Assembly: GCA_963696505.1 (NCBI GenBank)
Contig: CAVOKN010000018.1
Coordinates: forward strand, 69,408-133,407
Length of the DNA stretch: 64,000 nt
Direction: 5' to 3'
Source: CAVOKN01 sp963696505
Lineage (GTDB): Bacteria > Pseudomonadota > Gammaproteobacteria > Burkholderiales > Rhodocyclaceae
The notes below the pieces were generated by a model. It made no database searches. It saw nothing but the letters and a program-made list of their open reading frames with translations, and was not told the origin of the DNA. The stretch's first letter is position 1, and each line of letters begins with the position of its first letter. Shown piece after piece: positions 39,709 through 49,553 of this stretch. The position numbers were made by a program, and so were the translations under genes.

Positions 39709-40410
39709 CTACTCGCGCCCGCCGGCCACACCGCGGTAGACGAAGGCACCGGCGATGCCGCCGAGGATCGGCATGACCCAGAACAGCCAGAGCTGCTCGA
39801 TTGCCCAGCCGCCGACGAACACCGCGACACCGGTGCTGCGGGCCGGATTGACCGAAGTGTTGGTCACCGGGATGCTGATCAGGTGGATGAGCGTCAGGCA
39901 CAGGCCGATGGCGATCGGGGCAAGCCCGGCCGGAGCACGCTTGTCGGTGGAGCCCATGATCACGAACAGGAACATGAAGGTCATGACGAACTCGGTGACC
40001 AGCGCCGCGAAGATGGTGTATTTGCCCGGGGAATGATCGCCGTAGCCGTTCGAGGCGAAGCCGTCGGCCAGGTTGAAACCGGCCTTTCCGCTGGCGATCA
40101 GATAGAGCACGTAGCCGGCCACGATGCCGCCCAGAACCTGGGCAGCGATGTAGGGCAGGAGTTCTTTGGCCGGAAACCGCCCGCCGGCCCACAGGCCGAA
40201 GGACACCGCCGGGTTCAGGTGGCAGCCGGAAACATGGCCGATGGCATAGGCCATGGTCAGCACCGTCAGCCCGAAGGCCAGCGACACCCCCAGCAAGCCG
40301 ATGCCGACGCCCGGAAACGCCGCTGCAAGCACCGCGCTGCCGCAGCCACCAAGCACCAGCCAGAACGTGCCGAAGAATTCCGCCGCCGCCCTTTGCGTCA
40401 TCGTTGCCAT
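39709..40410 (-). CDS. aqpZ: Aquaporin Z
   Basis: Water channel of 233 aa from ATG 40410 with six helices and both NPA boxes (SGCHLNPAVSFGLW and NTSVNPARSTGVAVF). The Arg after the second NPA and the surrounding residues match water-selective AqpZ, not glycerol facilitators. The frame extends upstream to 40608, but the family start is MATMTQRAAAEFFGTF. Confidence 0.96.
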   Translation of the reverse strand: MATMTQRAAAEFFGTFWLVLGGCGSAVLAAAFPGVGIGLLGVSLAFGLTVLTMAYAIGHVSGCHLNPAVSFGLWAGGRFPAKELLPYIAAQVLGGIVAGYVLYLIASGKAGFNLADGFASNGYGDHSPGKYTIFAALVTEFVMTFMFLFVIMGSTDKRAPAGLAPIAIGLCLTLIHLISIPVTNTSVNPARSTGVAVFVGGWAIEQLWLFWVMPILGGIAGAFVYRGVAGGRE

Positions 40411-40872
40411 TCGAGTTCTCCTTCGTTTTGGTAAAACCCGAATTCTAGCCGACGCCTGTGGCAGGGGCGTTTCGCTGCGGCGATACCTTCCAGGCAAACG
40501 CATGAAGGTCGCAGAACGGTTCCCTCTGAACGGTTCCCTCGCTCCGCTTGCGGGGAGAGGGACAGGGTGAGGGGGCGTCGACGGTAGCGATAAGGCCGAT
40601 TCGGGCAAGGCGATTCCCCCTCACCCCGGCCCTCTCCCCCGATGACGGGGGAGAGGGAGCAATTCATGCGATGCACTGGCGATACCTTGCACGCACCCTG
40701 CCCTGCGCGCGCCTATCGACTATCCTTTGCGGCACGGTCACTCTGGAGCCGTGCCATGTGGGATTCCCGCAGCAACGCTGCAAAGTCAGCCACCGCGAGG
40801 CGGCGCGCCGTGATCCGGTTCGTCGGTGAATTGGTTCGACGCTGCGCGATCAGGCCGATCTGCGGCTGAAGC
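40411..40872. repeat. Intergenic region with REP-like repeats (copies B and C)
   Basis: A 462-bp gap between divergent genes. It contains GGTCGCAGAACGGTTCCCTC then GCTTGCGGGGAGAGGG (about 40506-40562), and an oppositely oriented set CCCTCACCCCGGCCCTC, GGGGGAGAGGGAGCAATTC (about 40617-40665). The flanking words GGCGATACCTT appear at both ends (about 40479 and 40680), giving a larger inverted arrangement. The same words occur after glgB. No gene is supported here; frames across it are Arg/Gly-rich shadows. Confidence 0.6.
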
Positions 40873-42147
40873 ATGGTCGGCGCTTTCCTGAGGCGGGTGT
40901 TACCGGTGCGCGAGGGCGAAGCGGTGCCGGTGCTGCTCGCCACCGCCTATGGCTTCTGCATCCTCTTCGCCTTCTACGTGTTGCGCCCCGTGCGCGACGA
41001 GATCAGCGCCGCCGACCGGGGCAATCTGCAGATCCTGTGGACGGCGGTGTTCCTCGCCATGCTGGTGGCGGTGCCGCTGTATTCGGCGGCGGTGGCACGA
41101 ATGTCCCGCGCCGCCTTCGTGCCCCTCGTCAATCGCTTCTTCGCGCTCAATCTCCTGGCGTTCTTCGCCGCCCTCGGCCTGCTGCCGGAGTCGGCGCGGC
41201 CCTGGATCGACCGCGTGTTTTATGTGTGGGTGAGCGTGTTCGCGCTGTTCGTGGTGACGGTGTTCTGGGGCCTGGTGGCGGACCTGTTCCGCAGCGAACA
41301 GGGCAAGCGGCTGTTCGGCCTGATCGCGGTAGGCTCGTCGCTGGGCGGAATGGCCGGGTCGGCGAGCACGGCGCTGCTCGCCCCGCACGTCCAGGTGTTC
41401 CTGCTCCTGCTGCTGGCAGCCGCGCCGCTGGAGGCAGCCGCATGGCTCGCGCGTGCGCTCGATCGCCGGGCGCAGCGCGCGCCGGAAACCCTCGAGCGGG
41501 AAGCCGATGCGCGGGTGGGCGGCAGCGCCTGGAGCGGCATCGGCCCGGTGTTCCGCTCCCCGCTGCTGCGCAAAATCGCGCTGTTCCTGCTGCTGATGAC
41601 CTTCGCATCGACGGTGCTGTACTTCGTCCAGGCGCACATGGTGGGCGAGGCCTTCGCCGACCGCGGGCTGCGCCGCGCCTTCCTGGCCAGGGTGGATTTC
41701 GCGGTCAATGCCATCACCATCGTTACCCAGGCGCTGCTGACGGCGCATATCCTGCGCCGCATCGGCATGGGGCTCACCCTGGCGGTGCTGCCGGCGGTGG
41801 CGTTGATCGGCTTCGCCGCGCTCGGCGCCTGGCCGCTGTTGGGAGCGCTGGTGGCGGTGCGGGTGCTGTACGACAGCAGCCGCCACGCGCTGGCGAAACC
41901 CGCGCGCGAGGTGCTGTTCACCCTGGTGAGCCGGGAGCAGCGCTACAAGTCCAAGGCCTTCATCGACGCCGCGGTGTATCGCGGCGGCGACCTGGTGAGC
42001 GGCTGGATCTATGCCGGGCTGGCGGCGATCGGCCTGTCGGCGGGCGCGATCGCACTGGTGGCGGCGCCAGTCGCCGCCCTCTGGGTACTGACTTCGCTGC
42101 GGCTCGGGCGGGCGGAGGCTGCGGCGCCGGACATGCCGGACAGATAG
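40873..42147 (+). CDS. MFS/TlcC-like membrane carrier
   Basis: Membrane protein of 424 aa with about 11-12 hydrophobic helices. It begins with a short amphipathic segment (FLRRVLPVREGEAVPVLLA) and the family sequence FCILFAFYVLRPVRDEI. It looks like the bacterial NTP/NDP-translocase-related group (COG3202), often labelled MFS transporter; the substrate is unknown. It stands alone, convergent with the SulP gene. Confidence 0.75.
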   Translation: MVGAFLRRVLPVREGEAVPVLLATAYGFCILFAFYVLRPVRDEISAADRGNLQILWTAVFLAMLVAVPLYSAAVARMSRAAFVPLVNRFFALNLLAFFAALGLLPESARPWIDRVFYVWVSVFALFVVTVFWGLVADLFRSEQGKRLFGLIAVGSSLGGMAGSASTALLAPHVQVFLLLLLAAAPLEAAAWLARALDRRAQRAPETLEREADARVGGSAWSGIGPVFRSPLLRKIALFLLLMTFASTVLYFVQAHMVGEAFADRGLRRAFLARVDFAVNAITIVTQALLTAHILRRIGMGLTLAVLPAVALIGFAALGAWPLLGALVAVRVLYDSSRHALAKPAREVLFTLVSREQRYKSKAFIDAAVYRGGDLVSGWIYAGLAAIGLSAGAIALVAAPVAALWVLTSLRLGRAEAAAPDMPDR

Positions 42148-42196
42148 GCCTGGACGGCCCAATACCGGACCACGCCGCGCACATGCAATTGAAATG

Positions 42197-44392
42197 CTAC
42201 GCGCGCCACGCCCGCAGTTCGGCATCCATGAAGCGCAGCCGCATCGCGAGGATGCGCGCCAAGCCTTCCAGCAGGGCCAGCGCGATGGCCTGGTCCCGCG
42301 TCGCGAGGGCGTCGAAGCGTTCCCGCGTGAGAACGTAGAGCCGGGTAGCCTCCAGCGCCAGCGCGTCGGCCGAACGCGGGCTGCCGTCGAGGAAGGCCAT
42401 CTCGCCGAAGAAATCGCCACGGCCGAAGGTGGCGAGGTTGTAGCTGTCCTTTCTGCTTACCGGCATGCCGAGCCGGACCCTGCCGTGCTGGATGAGATAC
42501 AGCTCACGGCTTTCTTCGCCCTGGGCGAACACGCCCTCGCCCGCGGCGACGGCGCGCAGTTCGAGGCAGGCTTCGAGCGCCGCCAGCGCATCCGGGCCAA
42601 GGCCGCGGAAGATCTCCAGTTCGCCGAGCCGCAGTGGCGCCTCGTCCTCTGGTTCTGCCTGGTTCTGGGCAAGAACCTGCTCTTCCACCCATTCAAGTGC
42701 GTCGTCGATCTGCCGGAAGGCGCGCGCGCTTTCCGGCTGCACCAGGCCGACCTGCTTCAGGTACTTCTTGAGCTTGAGGCCGGTCGGAAGATGGCGCGGG
42801 ATCTCGGCGAAGACCAGATAGCCGCCGCGCTCACTGAGGTACTTCTCGATCTGTACCAGAACATGGCTCGCGGTGAGGTCGATCGACTGCACGCGCCGCA
42901 GGTCGAGGATCAGGTAGCGCCGCGTCGCCGCCTCCGGTTCCAGCGCCCGCAGCAACTGGTTGGCGGTGCCGAAGAACAGGCTGCCCTGAAGCTCGACGAC
43001 CACCGACTGCGCCCCGTTGCTCTGCAGGATCCGCAGTTCTCGCTCGTGGCGGACGCGCTTGGATCGCACGCTGCCGCCCTCGACCTTGGCGCGGACCACG
43101 GAGCTGCGGGTCTGCTCGCGGATGAACAGCGCGATCGCCAGCGCCACGCCGGCACCCGCCGCGACGATCAGGCTCTGCATCAGCGCGATGCCGACCACCG
43201 TCGCGACCACCGCAAAGTCGAAGCGCGTCAGTGGCGAGCGCAGCAGCGCGAAGCTGTGCCAGTCGATCATCCGGGCGCCGACCACGACAAGAATGGCCGC
43301 CAGGGCCGAAACCGGGACCCAGGCGATGACGGGCGCCAGGAGCAGGAAGGCAGCCAGCGCGAAGCCTCCCGCGAGCCCGCCGGAGCGCCGCGTCTGGGCG
43401 CCGCTGGCGACATTGACCAGGGTCGGCCCCATGGTGCCGGAACCGGGTATGCCGCCGAGCAGGGCCGAGGCGGCGTTGGCCAGCCCCTGCCCGATCAGTT
43501 CGCGGTTGGAATCGTGCTGGGAGCGGTTCACGGTGTCGAGCATGACGCAGGTCTTGAGGGTGTCGATCGACAGCAGCGCCGCCAGCGTCAGTGCCGGCAC
43601 CAGGGCCTGGACCAGCGCCTCGGGCGCGAACTGCCCCACCGATAGCCAGCGCGCCGTGATCGGCCCCAGCAGGTCTCCCTCCGCCGCGAGGCGGCCCACC
43701 ACGAGGGGATTGCCGTCGATGGACCACAGGCCCGGGTCCTGCCAGCCGAGCGCAAAATAGGCCGCCACGCCGCAGGCCAGCGCCAGGACCGCCGCCGGCA
43801 CCCGCCGGGTCAGGCGGCCGGCGCCGAGCATGACGCCGATCACCACGACGGCCACGACGATGCTCGGCAGGCGCCACTCGCGCGGGGCAAGCAGCGCCGA
43901 CCAGGTCCCGCCCCCATCCGCAACACCCAGCAGCTTGGGGATCTGGCTGGCGATGATGATCAGCCCGACGGCACTGAGGTAGCCGCTGACGACGGGATAG
44001 GGGACGTACTTGATCAGTTGGCCGACGCCCACCGCGCCCAGGCCAAGCTGCATGACGCCAGCAAGAAGCGCGATCAGCACCAGCGTCGTCAGCGCGGCTT
44101 CGGGGCTGGCTCCGGCCCGGGCATACTCCGCCGCCAGCGCCGCCAGCACGGCGGCGGCCGGCGCACAGGGGGCACTGACCAGCCGATCGGTGCCGCCGAA
44201 TCCCGCCGCCACCAGCCCGACGACGGTCGCGCCGAGGATGCCCGCCAGCGCGCCGACCGGCGCGAAGCCGGTTCCCAGTGGCGAGTAGATCGAGACGCCG
44301 AAGGCAATCGCCGCGGGCAATGCCACGAGCATCGCGGCGAAACCGCCCCACAGATCGCCGGAAAGCAGCTTGCGTGGGTCGGGCGTCGGCAT
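42197..44392 (-). CDS. SulP anion transporter with STAS and cNMP-binding domains
   Basis: A 731-aa secondary transporter. The SulP membrane part (about residues 10-420) has PVVSGYLSAVGLIIIASQIP and LIGQGLANAASALLGGIPGSG (shown in part: GQGLANAASALLGGIPGSG). A STAS domain (about 450-560, LILDLRRVQSIDLTASHVLV) follows, then a C-terminal cyclic-nucleotide-binding fold (about 600-720, VFAQGEESRELYLIQHGRV and GRGDFFGEMAFLDG). It may move sulfate or bicarbonate under control of a nucleotide signal, but the ligand is not evident. Intact. Confidence 0.9.
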   Translation of the reverse strand: MPTPDPRKLLSGDLWGGFAAMLVALPAAIAFGVSIYSPLGTGFAPVGALAGILGATVVGLVAAGFGGTDRLVSAPCAPAAAVLAALAAEYARAGASPEAALTTLVLIALLAGVMQLGLGAVGVGQLIKYVPYPVVSGYLSAVGLIIIASQIPKLLGVADGGGTWSALLAPREWRLPSIVVAVVVIGVMLGAGRLTRRVPAAVLALACGVAAYFALGWQDPGLWSIDGNPLVVGRLAAEGDLLGPITARWLSVGQFAPEALVQALVPALTLAALLSIDTLKTCVMLDTVNRSQHDSNRELIGQGLANAASALLGGIPGSGTMGPTLVNVASGAQTRRSGGLAGGFALAAFLLLAPVIAWVPVSALAAILVVVGARMIDWHSFALLRSPLTRFDFAVVATVVGIALMQSLIVAAGAGVALAIALFIREQTRSSVVRAKVEGGSVRSKRVRHERELRILQSNGAQSVVVELQGSLFFGTANQLLRALEPEAATRRYLILDLRRVQSIDLTASHVLVQIEKYLSERGGYLVFAEIPRHLPTGLKLKKYLKQVGLVQPESARAFRQIDDALEWVEEQVLAQNQAEPEDEAPLRLGELEIFRGLGPDALAALEACLELRAVAAGEGVFAQGEESRELYLIQHGRVRLGMPVSRKDSYNLATFGRGDFFGEMAFLDGSPRSADALALEATRLYVLTRERFDALATRDQAIALALLEGLARILAMRLRFMDAELRAWRA

Positions 44393-44797
44393 CGGTGGCA
44401 GTCGGCCCGAAAGTGTAAGGACTCGCCGGCGGGTCAGGCCCGGCGATCGCGGCCCGATCGGTCGAGCCCCGTCCTACGGGGTCCGCCGGAGCGTTCGGCA
44501 AGGTAGGGCTGACGCCGGGCTGTGAGGGTGCGCATGGGTGAAGCCGAATCGAGGAGCGGTGGAACGGCGGGACGGCCTCCGGCGCATTGGGCCGCGCCGA
44601 CACACGCCCGGGCGACCCGAAAATCGACGAATGGCAGTGGCGCTCGGGCAGCCGCGAGCCGCGGATTATGAACCGCGCCCCGTTTGAAGGCAAAAGCTCG
44701 CGTGCGCGCATTCGCTGAACGGATGCGAGCGCGAGCGGCGCTTCAGCGGTCCTGACTTACGCGGACTGTCCCCCGTGCCGCGGCGCCCATCGCATTG
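44393..44797. other. Intergenic region, no gene seen
   Basis: About 405 bases upstream of the SulP gene and downstream of hoxJ. It should hold the SulP promoter. No repeats or RNA gene recognised. Confidence 0.4.
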
Positions 44798-46217
44798 TCA
44801 CCGACCGGCTTGCTGCTCGCGACCATCCGGGCGCTGCGGATCGAGCGCCAGCGGCAAAGTCAGTGTCAGCACGGCGCCACCCGCCGGATGGTTGGCTGCC
44901 TGCAACGCGCCGTGGTGACGCTCGACGATGCCGTAGCTGATCGACAGCCCGAGGCCCGTGCCCTTGCCCACCGGCTTGGTGGTGTAGAAGGGATCGAACA
45001 CCTGACCCAGTTGTTCCGCCTTGAAGCCGGGGCCGTTGTCGTGAAAGCTCACTATCACTTTGGCATCTTCGATGCGGCCGGCGATCTCCAGGCGCGGTTG
45101 CGCGCTCGCCTCCGCCGCGTCGATCGCGTTCTGCACCAGATTCATCGCGACCTGCTGCAGCTGTCCCGGCGAGCCGCGCACCGGAGCGGAGTGCGGCAGG
45201 TCGAAGCTCGTCGCGAGGCGTGTCGCCGAAGCCTTCGCCACCCAATGCGTCGCGCGCTGTATCACTTCGCCCAGGTCGAAGACTTCGCTCTCCGTCTTGT
45301 CCACGGCGGAAAAGCGCTTCAGCCCGGCGACGATGTCGCGGGTGCGCTCGGCGCCCTCGATGCTGCCGTCGATGAGGGGCTTGAGGTCGTCCAGCAGGCG
45401 GTCGATGCGCAGTCTGCGGCGCAGTTCGGCCAGCTCGCTTTCGGGCCGGCCGGCGTGGATCGCGCCCAGGTATTCGTCCAGCCGCCGGCTGTAGCGCTGC
45501 AGTGCGTGCACGTTGCCGAGGACGAAGCTGATCGGGTTGTTGAGCTCGTGGGCCACGCCCGCCACCAGGCGGCCGAGGGACGCCATCTTCTCGGAGTGGA
45601 CGAGCTGCTGCTGGGTGCGCTTCAGATCCTCGTGGGCCTCACGCAGGGCGGTGTAGGCGCGGCGCAGTTCGCCAATGGGCCGGCCAGTGATCACGGTGCC
45701 GACGAACTTGCCCACCGGCGACAGGCGCGGCGTGCAGTTCGACCGCCACCGGCATGGCGCTGCCGTCGGCGGCGCGAAACTGCATCTCGCAGTCGTGTAT
45801 CGTCTCGCGATGCATCTCCGCCATGACGCGCTGCGCCTGGCGGCGCGACACCTCGTCGGCGAAAAGGTCCGAGATCAGCGCCCCCTGCAGTTCGTCCTGC
45901 GCCTTGCCCACCAGCCGTGCGAAAGCCTCGTTCGCCTGCTGGATGCGGCCGTGACGGTCGCATACCGCGAGGATGTCCGACATCGAGGTCAGCACGCTGA
46001 AGATGAACTTCTGCGAGTCCTCAAGCGCGGCGTTCTTCTCCTCCAGCGCCACCTCGTACTGGAGCAGATCGCTGTAGACCTCGTCCATCTTGCGGATCAC
46101 TTCGACCCAGGCGTCCTCCGCCACGCCTTCCGGCGGCGTGCCGGCGGTCGCAGGGTGCAACGCCGCCGGGTGCAGGGCCGGCAGGCCGGTGTCAGGGCTG
46201 CGGGTGCGTCGGGGCAT
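44798..46217 (-). CDS. hoxJ: H2-sensing histidine kinase HoxJ-like, one frameshift
   Basis: Soluble PAS-containing sensor kinase. The N-terminal half (46217 to about 45740) has a coiled region (LLQYEVALEEKNAALEDSQK) and a PAS domain (MSDILAVCDRHGRIQQANEA). The second half, in another frame (about 45735 to 44798), reads VGKFVGTVITGRPIGELRR, the H-box LVAGVAHELNNPISFVLGN, the N-box NLVQNAIDAA and the G-boxes FHDNGPGF and GKGTGLGLSISYG. A one-base loss near 45735 joins them at about 470 aa. The organisation matches Ralstonia HoxJ, which receives the H2 signal from HoxBC and acts on the regulator HoxA. It follows hybE by 188 bases, same direction. A NtrB-like kinase of another system is the alternative, but the hydrogenase context argues against it. 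Confidence 0.8.
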
Positions 46218-46346
46218 TCTGGCTCCCGATATCCTGGACCAACCCAGGCGCTTGCGGCTTCATGTCGATTGATTGCCTCGCATAGTATGCCAGGCAGTGT
46301 ACCGGGCGGGGCCGACCATAGCCAGGCAGCCTGCATCGCCCGTAGG

Positions 46347-46363
46347 GTGCGCCATGCGCACCG
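46347..46363. repeat. Short palindrome in the hybE-hoxJ gap
   Basis: GGTGCGC-CAT-GCGCACC is a perfect 7-bp inverted repeat with a three-base loop, embedded in GTAGGGTGCGCCATGCGCAC. No T-run follows, so it is not a standard terminator. Confidence 0.55.
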
Positions 46364-46405
46364 AGCCAGGCCTACGAACGGCGCGCAAGGCGCGCCCTGC
46401 GGCTA

Positions 46406-46981
46406 CTACGCCGACGGTCTCGCGTTCTTGTCGCGCTGGAAATGCACCACCGCCGGCTTCGGCCCCGCGGCCCCCTTGCCCGCCGGCGAATCCAGCTCCG
46501 GCACCGCTTCGCCGCGCAGGATGCGGCCCAGCAGTTCCTCATCGACCGGATCCTGGGGCGCGGCGTCGGGATCCGCCGGCATCAGCAAGCGCTGAAGGAA
46601 GGAAGCCGCCTCGGCCAGCGCCACCTGCTGGTCGTCGAAGGCGCGCATCGGCGAATGCACGGAATGCATCTGGCACACGCCGAGGCCGTCGATGGCATTC
46701 ACCATGAAGCGCAGGCTGCCACCGGGAAAGGCGTGCGACTGCTTGTCCCCCAGCTTCAGCTTGTCCCATTCGTCGCCGGCGCCGGGGAACAGGATGAGGC
46801 TCATCATCCAGGGCGTGACCACCATACCCAGCATCCGTCCCTCGTGCATGCGAAAGCCCAGCGCCGTCACGGCGAGGGCCTCGTTGAGCAGCGGCAGACC
46901 CGCCATCTGCTCGCCGTGGATGCGCTCGAACACGTCGGCGACCTGTTGCGCCCGTTCCTGCGCCGATGTTTCGTCTGTCAT
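46406..46981 (-). CDS. hybE: [NiFe]-hydrogenase assembly chaperone HybE
   Basis: A 191-aa chaperone (HybE/HupJ/HoxT group) that helps export and assembly of the Fe-S small subunit. The family core is visible: LPLLNEALAVTALGFRMHEG, MLGMVVTPWMMSLILFPGAG and HAFPGGSLRFMVNAIDGLG. The acidic tail is variable. It overlaps the upstream HypC-like gene by four bases and is the last gene before hoxJ. Confidence 0.9.
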   Translation of the reverse strand: MTDETSAQERAQQVADVFERIHGEQMAGLPLLNEALAVTALGFRMHEGRMLGMVVTPWMMSLILFPGAGDEWDKLKLGDKQSHAFPGGSLRFMVNAIDGLGVCQMHSVHSPMRAFDDQQVALAEAASFLQRLLMPADPDAAPQDPVDEELLGRILRGEAVPELDSPAGKGAAGPKPAVVHFQRDKNARPSA

Positions 46982-47268
46982 TGCACCACCTCCGCAGTCG
47001 TCTGACCGAGGCCGGGAAAGTGCCGGTCCACATCGATTGATTCGGCGCCGTCCATGAGCTGCTGCATGCCGTCCAGCGCAAGATCGATGTCGCGCGCATG
47101 CTCTTCGCCGATCACCTCCCGCGCCCAGCCGAGGAAAGTCAGCACCCAGACACCGGCGGGCTGCTCGCCCACCAGCAGCATGTTCACCTCCTCATCGCCG
47201 TTGCGGCCGCGACACAAGGCGCTCACTGCGCCGGCGCGGATCACCTGCATGGGTGTTGCTACGCACAT
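46978..47268 (-). CDS. HypC/HupF-type hydrogenase maturation chaperone
   Basis: A 96-aa chaperone of the HypC/HybG/HupF group. It starts MCVATPMQVIRAG, and the N-terminal Cys is the residue used to bind the Fe(CN)2CO unit or the large-subunit precursor. The central VNMLLVGEQPAGVWVLTFLG is typical. It overlaps hybD by ten bases and hybE by four. It is likely dedicated to this hydrogenase (HupF/HoxL role) rather than the general HypC. Confidence 0.88.
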   Translation of the reverse strand: MCVATPMQVIRAGAVSALCRGRNGDEEVNMLLVGEQPAGVWVLTFLGWAREVIGEEHARDIDLALDGMQQLMDGAESIDVDRHFPGLGQTTAEVVQ

Positions 47269-47825
47269 GCCGCGCCCGCCTCCAGCTCCGCCTGTCTGCG
47301 CCAGTGGCCGGCACGCACGACGCGCCTGGGCGTGGGCAGCGCTCCAAGCTCAGTCAGCTCGTGCACCAGCATCTGCACCATGCCATCCAGCGCCGCCGAA
47401 ACCGGCGCACTGAGCCCCAACCGGTTCTCCAGCACCTGCGGCACCATGCCGATGATCGCTACATGGCGCGGCGTCTGGCCCTTGAAGGCGAGCAGCGCCA
47501 GCAGGTCCGAGAGCCCCAACTGATGGTTCGACAGCTTGGTCTGAAAGAAGGCGCGGATCTCGCCGTTGGCGATGCGCAGCAGCGATCCCGGCGGCCGGTC
47601 GGCATTCACCGCGTCGGCGATGATCAGGCAGTCGGCGCCGCGCATCGGCTCGAACAGCTCCATGCCGGTGGTGCCGCCGTCCATGATGCGTACGTTGGCA
47701 GGCAGCTGATAGCGGCTTTCCAGGTCCTCCACCGCCCGCACACCTATGCCTTCGTCCTGCATCAGCACGTTGCCCATGCCGATGACGAGGATGCTCTCGA
47801 ACGGCTGCGTCGTCATGGCCGTCAC
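47259..47825 (-). CDS. hybD: Hydrogenase maturation protease HybD
   Basis: Endopeptidase (188 aa) that removes the C-terminal extension of the large subunit once Ni is inserted. Ni-sensing residues sit in VIGMGNVLMQDEGIGVRA (Glu) and LIIADAVNADRPPGSL (Asp), with a later His in KLSNHQLGLSDLL. The GTG start at 47825 overlaps the hybC stop as GTGA; the ATG at 47816 is an alternative. Directly follows its substrate gene. Confidence 0.93.
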   Translation of the reverse strand: MTAMTTQPFESILVIGMGNVLMQDEGIGVRAVEDLESRYQLPANVRIMDGGTTGMELFEPMRGADCLIIADAVNADRPPGSLLRIANGEIRAFFQTKLSNHQLGLSDLLALLAFKGQTPRHVAIIGMVPQVLENRLGLSAPVSAALDGMVQMLVHELTELGALPTPRRVVRAGHWRRQAELEAGAACA

Positions 47826-49525
47826 AGCGCCTTCACCTTGACGATGGGGCGCTGCTCGTTGTCGAACATGTGGATCGCGCAGGCGATGCAGGGGTCGAAG
47901 GAGTGCACCGTGCGCAGCACCTCCAGCGGCTTCTCGGGGTCGGCCACCGGGTTGTTCATGAGGGAGGACTCATAGGGACCGATCTGGTCGTCGGCGTCCC
48001 GCGGGCCGGCGTTCCAGGTGCTCGGCACCACCGCCTGGTAATTCTTGATCTTGCCGTCCTCAATCACCACCCAGTGGGACAGCGTGCCGCGCGGCGCCTG
48101 ATGGAAACCGACGCCCTTGATCTCGCCCTTGGGGAAGGAAGGCGCATTGAAGGTGGTCTGCTCCTTGCCGACGTTGGTCACCAGCTTCTGCCACTGGTCC
48201 TTCAGCGTGTCCATCATCACCGCGCAGCGCACGGCACGCGCTGCATGGCGGCCGATGGTCGATTGCAGCGCGACCAATGGCACGTCGGAGAGCTTGCCCA
48301 CGGCCTTGAGTGTGCCGATCGCCTGATCCAGGTACTTGGCATAGCGCTTGTCGCCGGCCGCCAGTCCGTTATGCACGTCCGCCAGCGGACCCACTTCGGC
48401 GCGCTTGCCGTAGAAGGTCGGTGCCTTGACCCAGGAATATTTGCCGTCTTCCTGGAAGTCGGTGTATTGGGGCTCGGTCTCGCCCTGCCAGGGATGCAGC
48501 GCCTTGTCGCCCTGGTACCAGGCGTGCTTGGAGCTTTCCGCCACGCCGTCGCGGAAGTAGGCATCGTTGAAGCTGGTGATCGGCTTGTAGGTCTTGATGT
48601 CGCCGCCGCTGATGTAGCCGCCGGACAGATCGAACACCGTGCCCTTGGTGTCCTGCGGGCAGTCGGGCACGGTGAGGTAGTTGGTGACGCCGGCACCGTA
48701 CTTGGTCCATTCGAGATAGAAGGCGCCGATCGCCGGAACATCGGAGAGGTAGGCCGACTTGACGAACTGGTCGAGCTTGTCGATGAAATTCTTGATCAGC
48801 ATCAGGCGCTCGATGTTGAGCACCGAGGGCGCGTCGTGGCTCACCGAGTTGGAGACGCCGCCCACCGCCACGTTCTGGATGTGGGGGCTCTTGCCGCCGA
48901 GGATGGCGACGATCTTGTTGGCCTGGTTCTGCACGTCCAGCGCCTGCATGTAGTGCGCCACCGCAAGGAGGTTCACGTCCGGCGGCAGCTTCATCGCCGG
49001 GTGGCCCCAGAAGCCGCTGGCGAAGGGACCGAGCTGGCCGCTGCCGACGAAGGTCTTGAGCCGCTCCTGCACCGCCTTCATCTCGTGGGGACCATTGAGC
49101 GGCCAGTCGGACAGCGACTCCGCCAGCTTGGCGGTGGTGAAGGGGTCGGCCTTCAGCGCCGAGGTGACGTCCACCCAGTCTACCGCCGACAGGTGGTAGA
49201 AGTGCACGATGTGGTCCTGCACCGCGTGGGCGCACTGGATGATGTTGCGGATCAACTGGGCATTCACGGGGACTTCGAGCTGCAGCGCGTTCTCCACCGC
49301 GCGCACCGAGGTGATGGCGTGCACCGTGGTGCACACGCCGCAGAAGCGCTGGGTGTAGGACCACGCCTCGCGCGGGTCGCGCCCGACGAGGATCTTCTCG
49401 ATGCCGCGCCACATCTGGCCCGATGACCAGGCCTTGGTGACGCGTCCGTTGTCCACCTCGACATCGATACGCAGATGCCCCTCGATGCGGGTGATGGGAT
49501 CGACCGTAATGCGCGTGCTTGCCAC
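47822..49525 (-). CDS. hybC: [NiFe] hydrogenase large subunit HybC
   Basis: Catalytic subunit (567 aa, the size of E. coli HybC) that binds the Ni-Fe centre. The N-terminal motif is ITRIEGHLRIDV and RFCGVCTTVHAITSV (first Cys pair). The C-terminal pair is SFDPCIACAIH, followed by a 15-residue extension (MFDNEQRPIVKVKAL) for HybD to cut. The GTG at 49525 has an AGGAG site eight bases upstream and matches the family start ASTRITVDPITR; the open frame to 49606 is not used. It lies in a hybO-A-B-C-D order, which marks a group 1 Hyb-type uptake enzyme. Confidence 0.96.
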   Translation of the reverse strand: MASTRITVDPITRIEGHLRIDVEVDNGRVTKAWSSGQMWRGIEKILVGRDPREAWSYTQRFCGVCTTVHAITSVRAVENALQLEVPVNAQLIRNIIQCAHAVQDHIVHFYHLSAVDWVDVTSALKADPFTTAKLAESLSDWPLNGPHEMKAVQERLKTFVGSGQLGPFASGFWGHPAMKLPPDVNLLAVAHYMQALDVQNQANKIVAILGGKSPHIQNVAVGGVSNSVSHDAPSVLNIERLMLIKNFIDKLDQFVKSAYLSDVPAIGAFYLEWTKYGAGVTNYLTVPDCPQDTKGTVFDLSGGYISGGDIKTYKPITSFNDAYFRDGVAESSKHAWYQGDKALHPWQGETEPQYTDFQEDGKYSWVKAPTFYGKRAEVGPLADVHNGLAAGDKRYAKYLDQAIGTLKAVGKLSDVPLVALQSTIGRHAARAVRCAVMMDTLKDQWQKLVTNVGKEQTTFNAPSFPKGEIKGVGFHQAPRGTLSHWVVIEDGKIKNYQAVVPSTWNAGPRDADDQIGPYESSLMNNPVADPEKPLEVLRTVHSFDPCIACAIHMFDNEQRPIVKVKAL

Positions 49526-49553
49526 TGGGGATTCTCCTCTGCGATATCGGATG

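Noticed and set aside
47870..49426. Plus-strand frame of 518 codons
   Set aside because: Antisense to hybC, which has all catalytic motifs.
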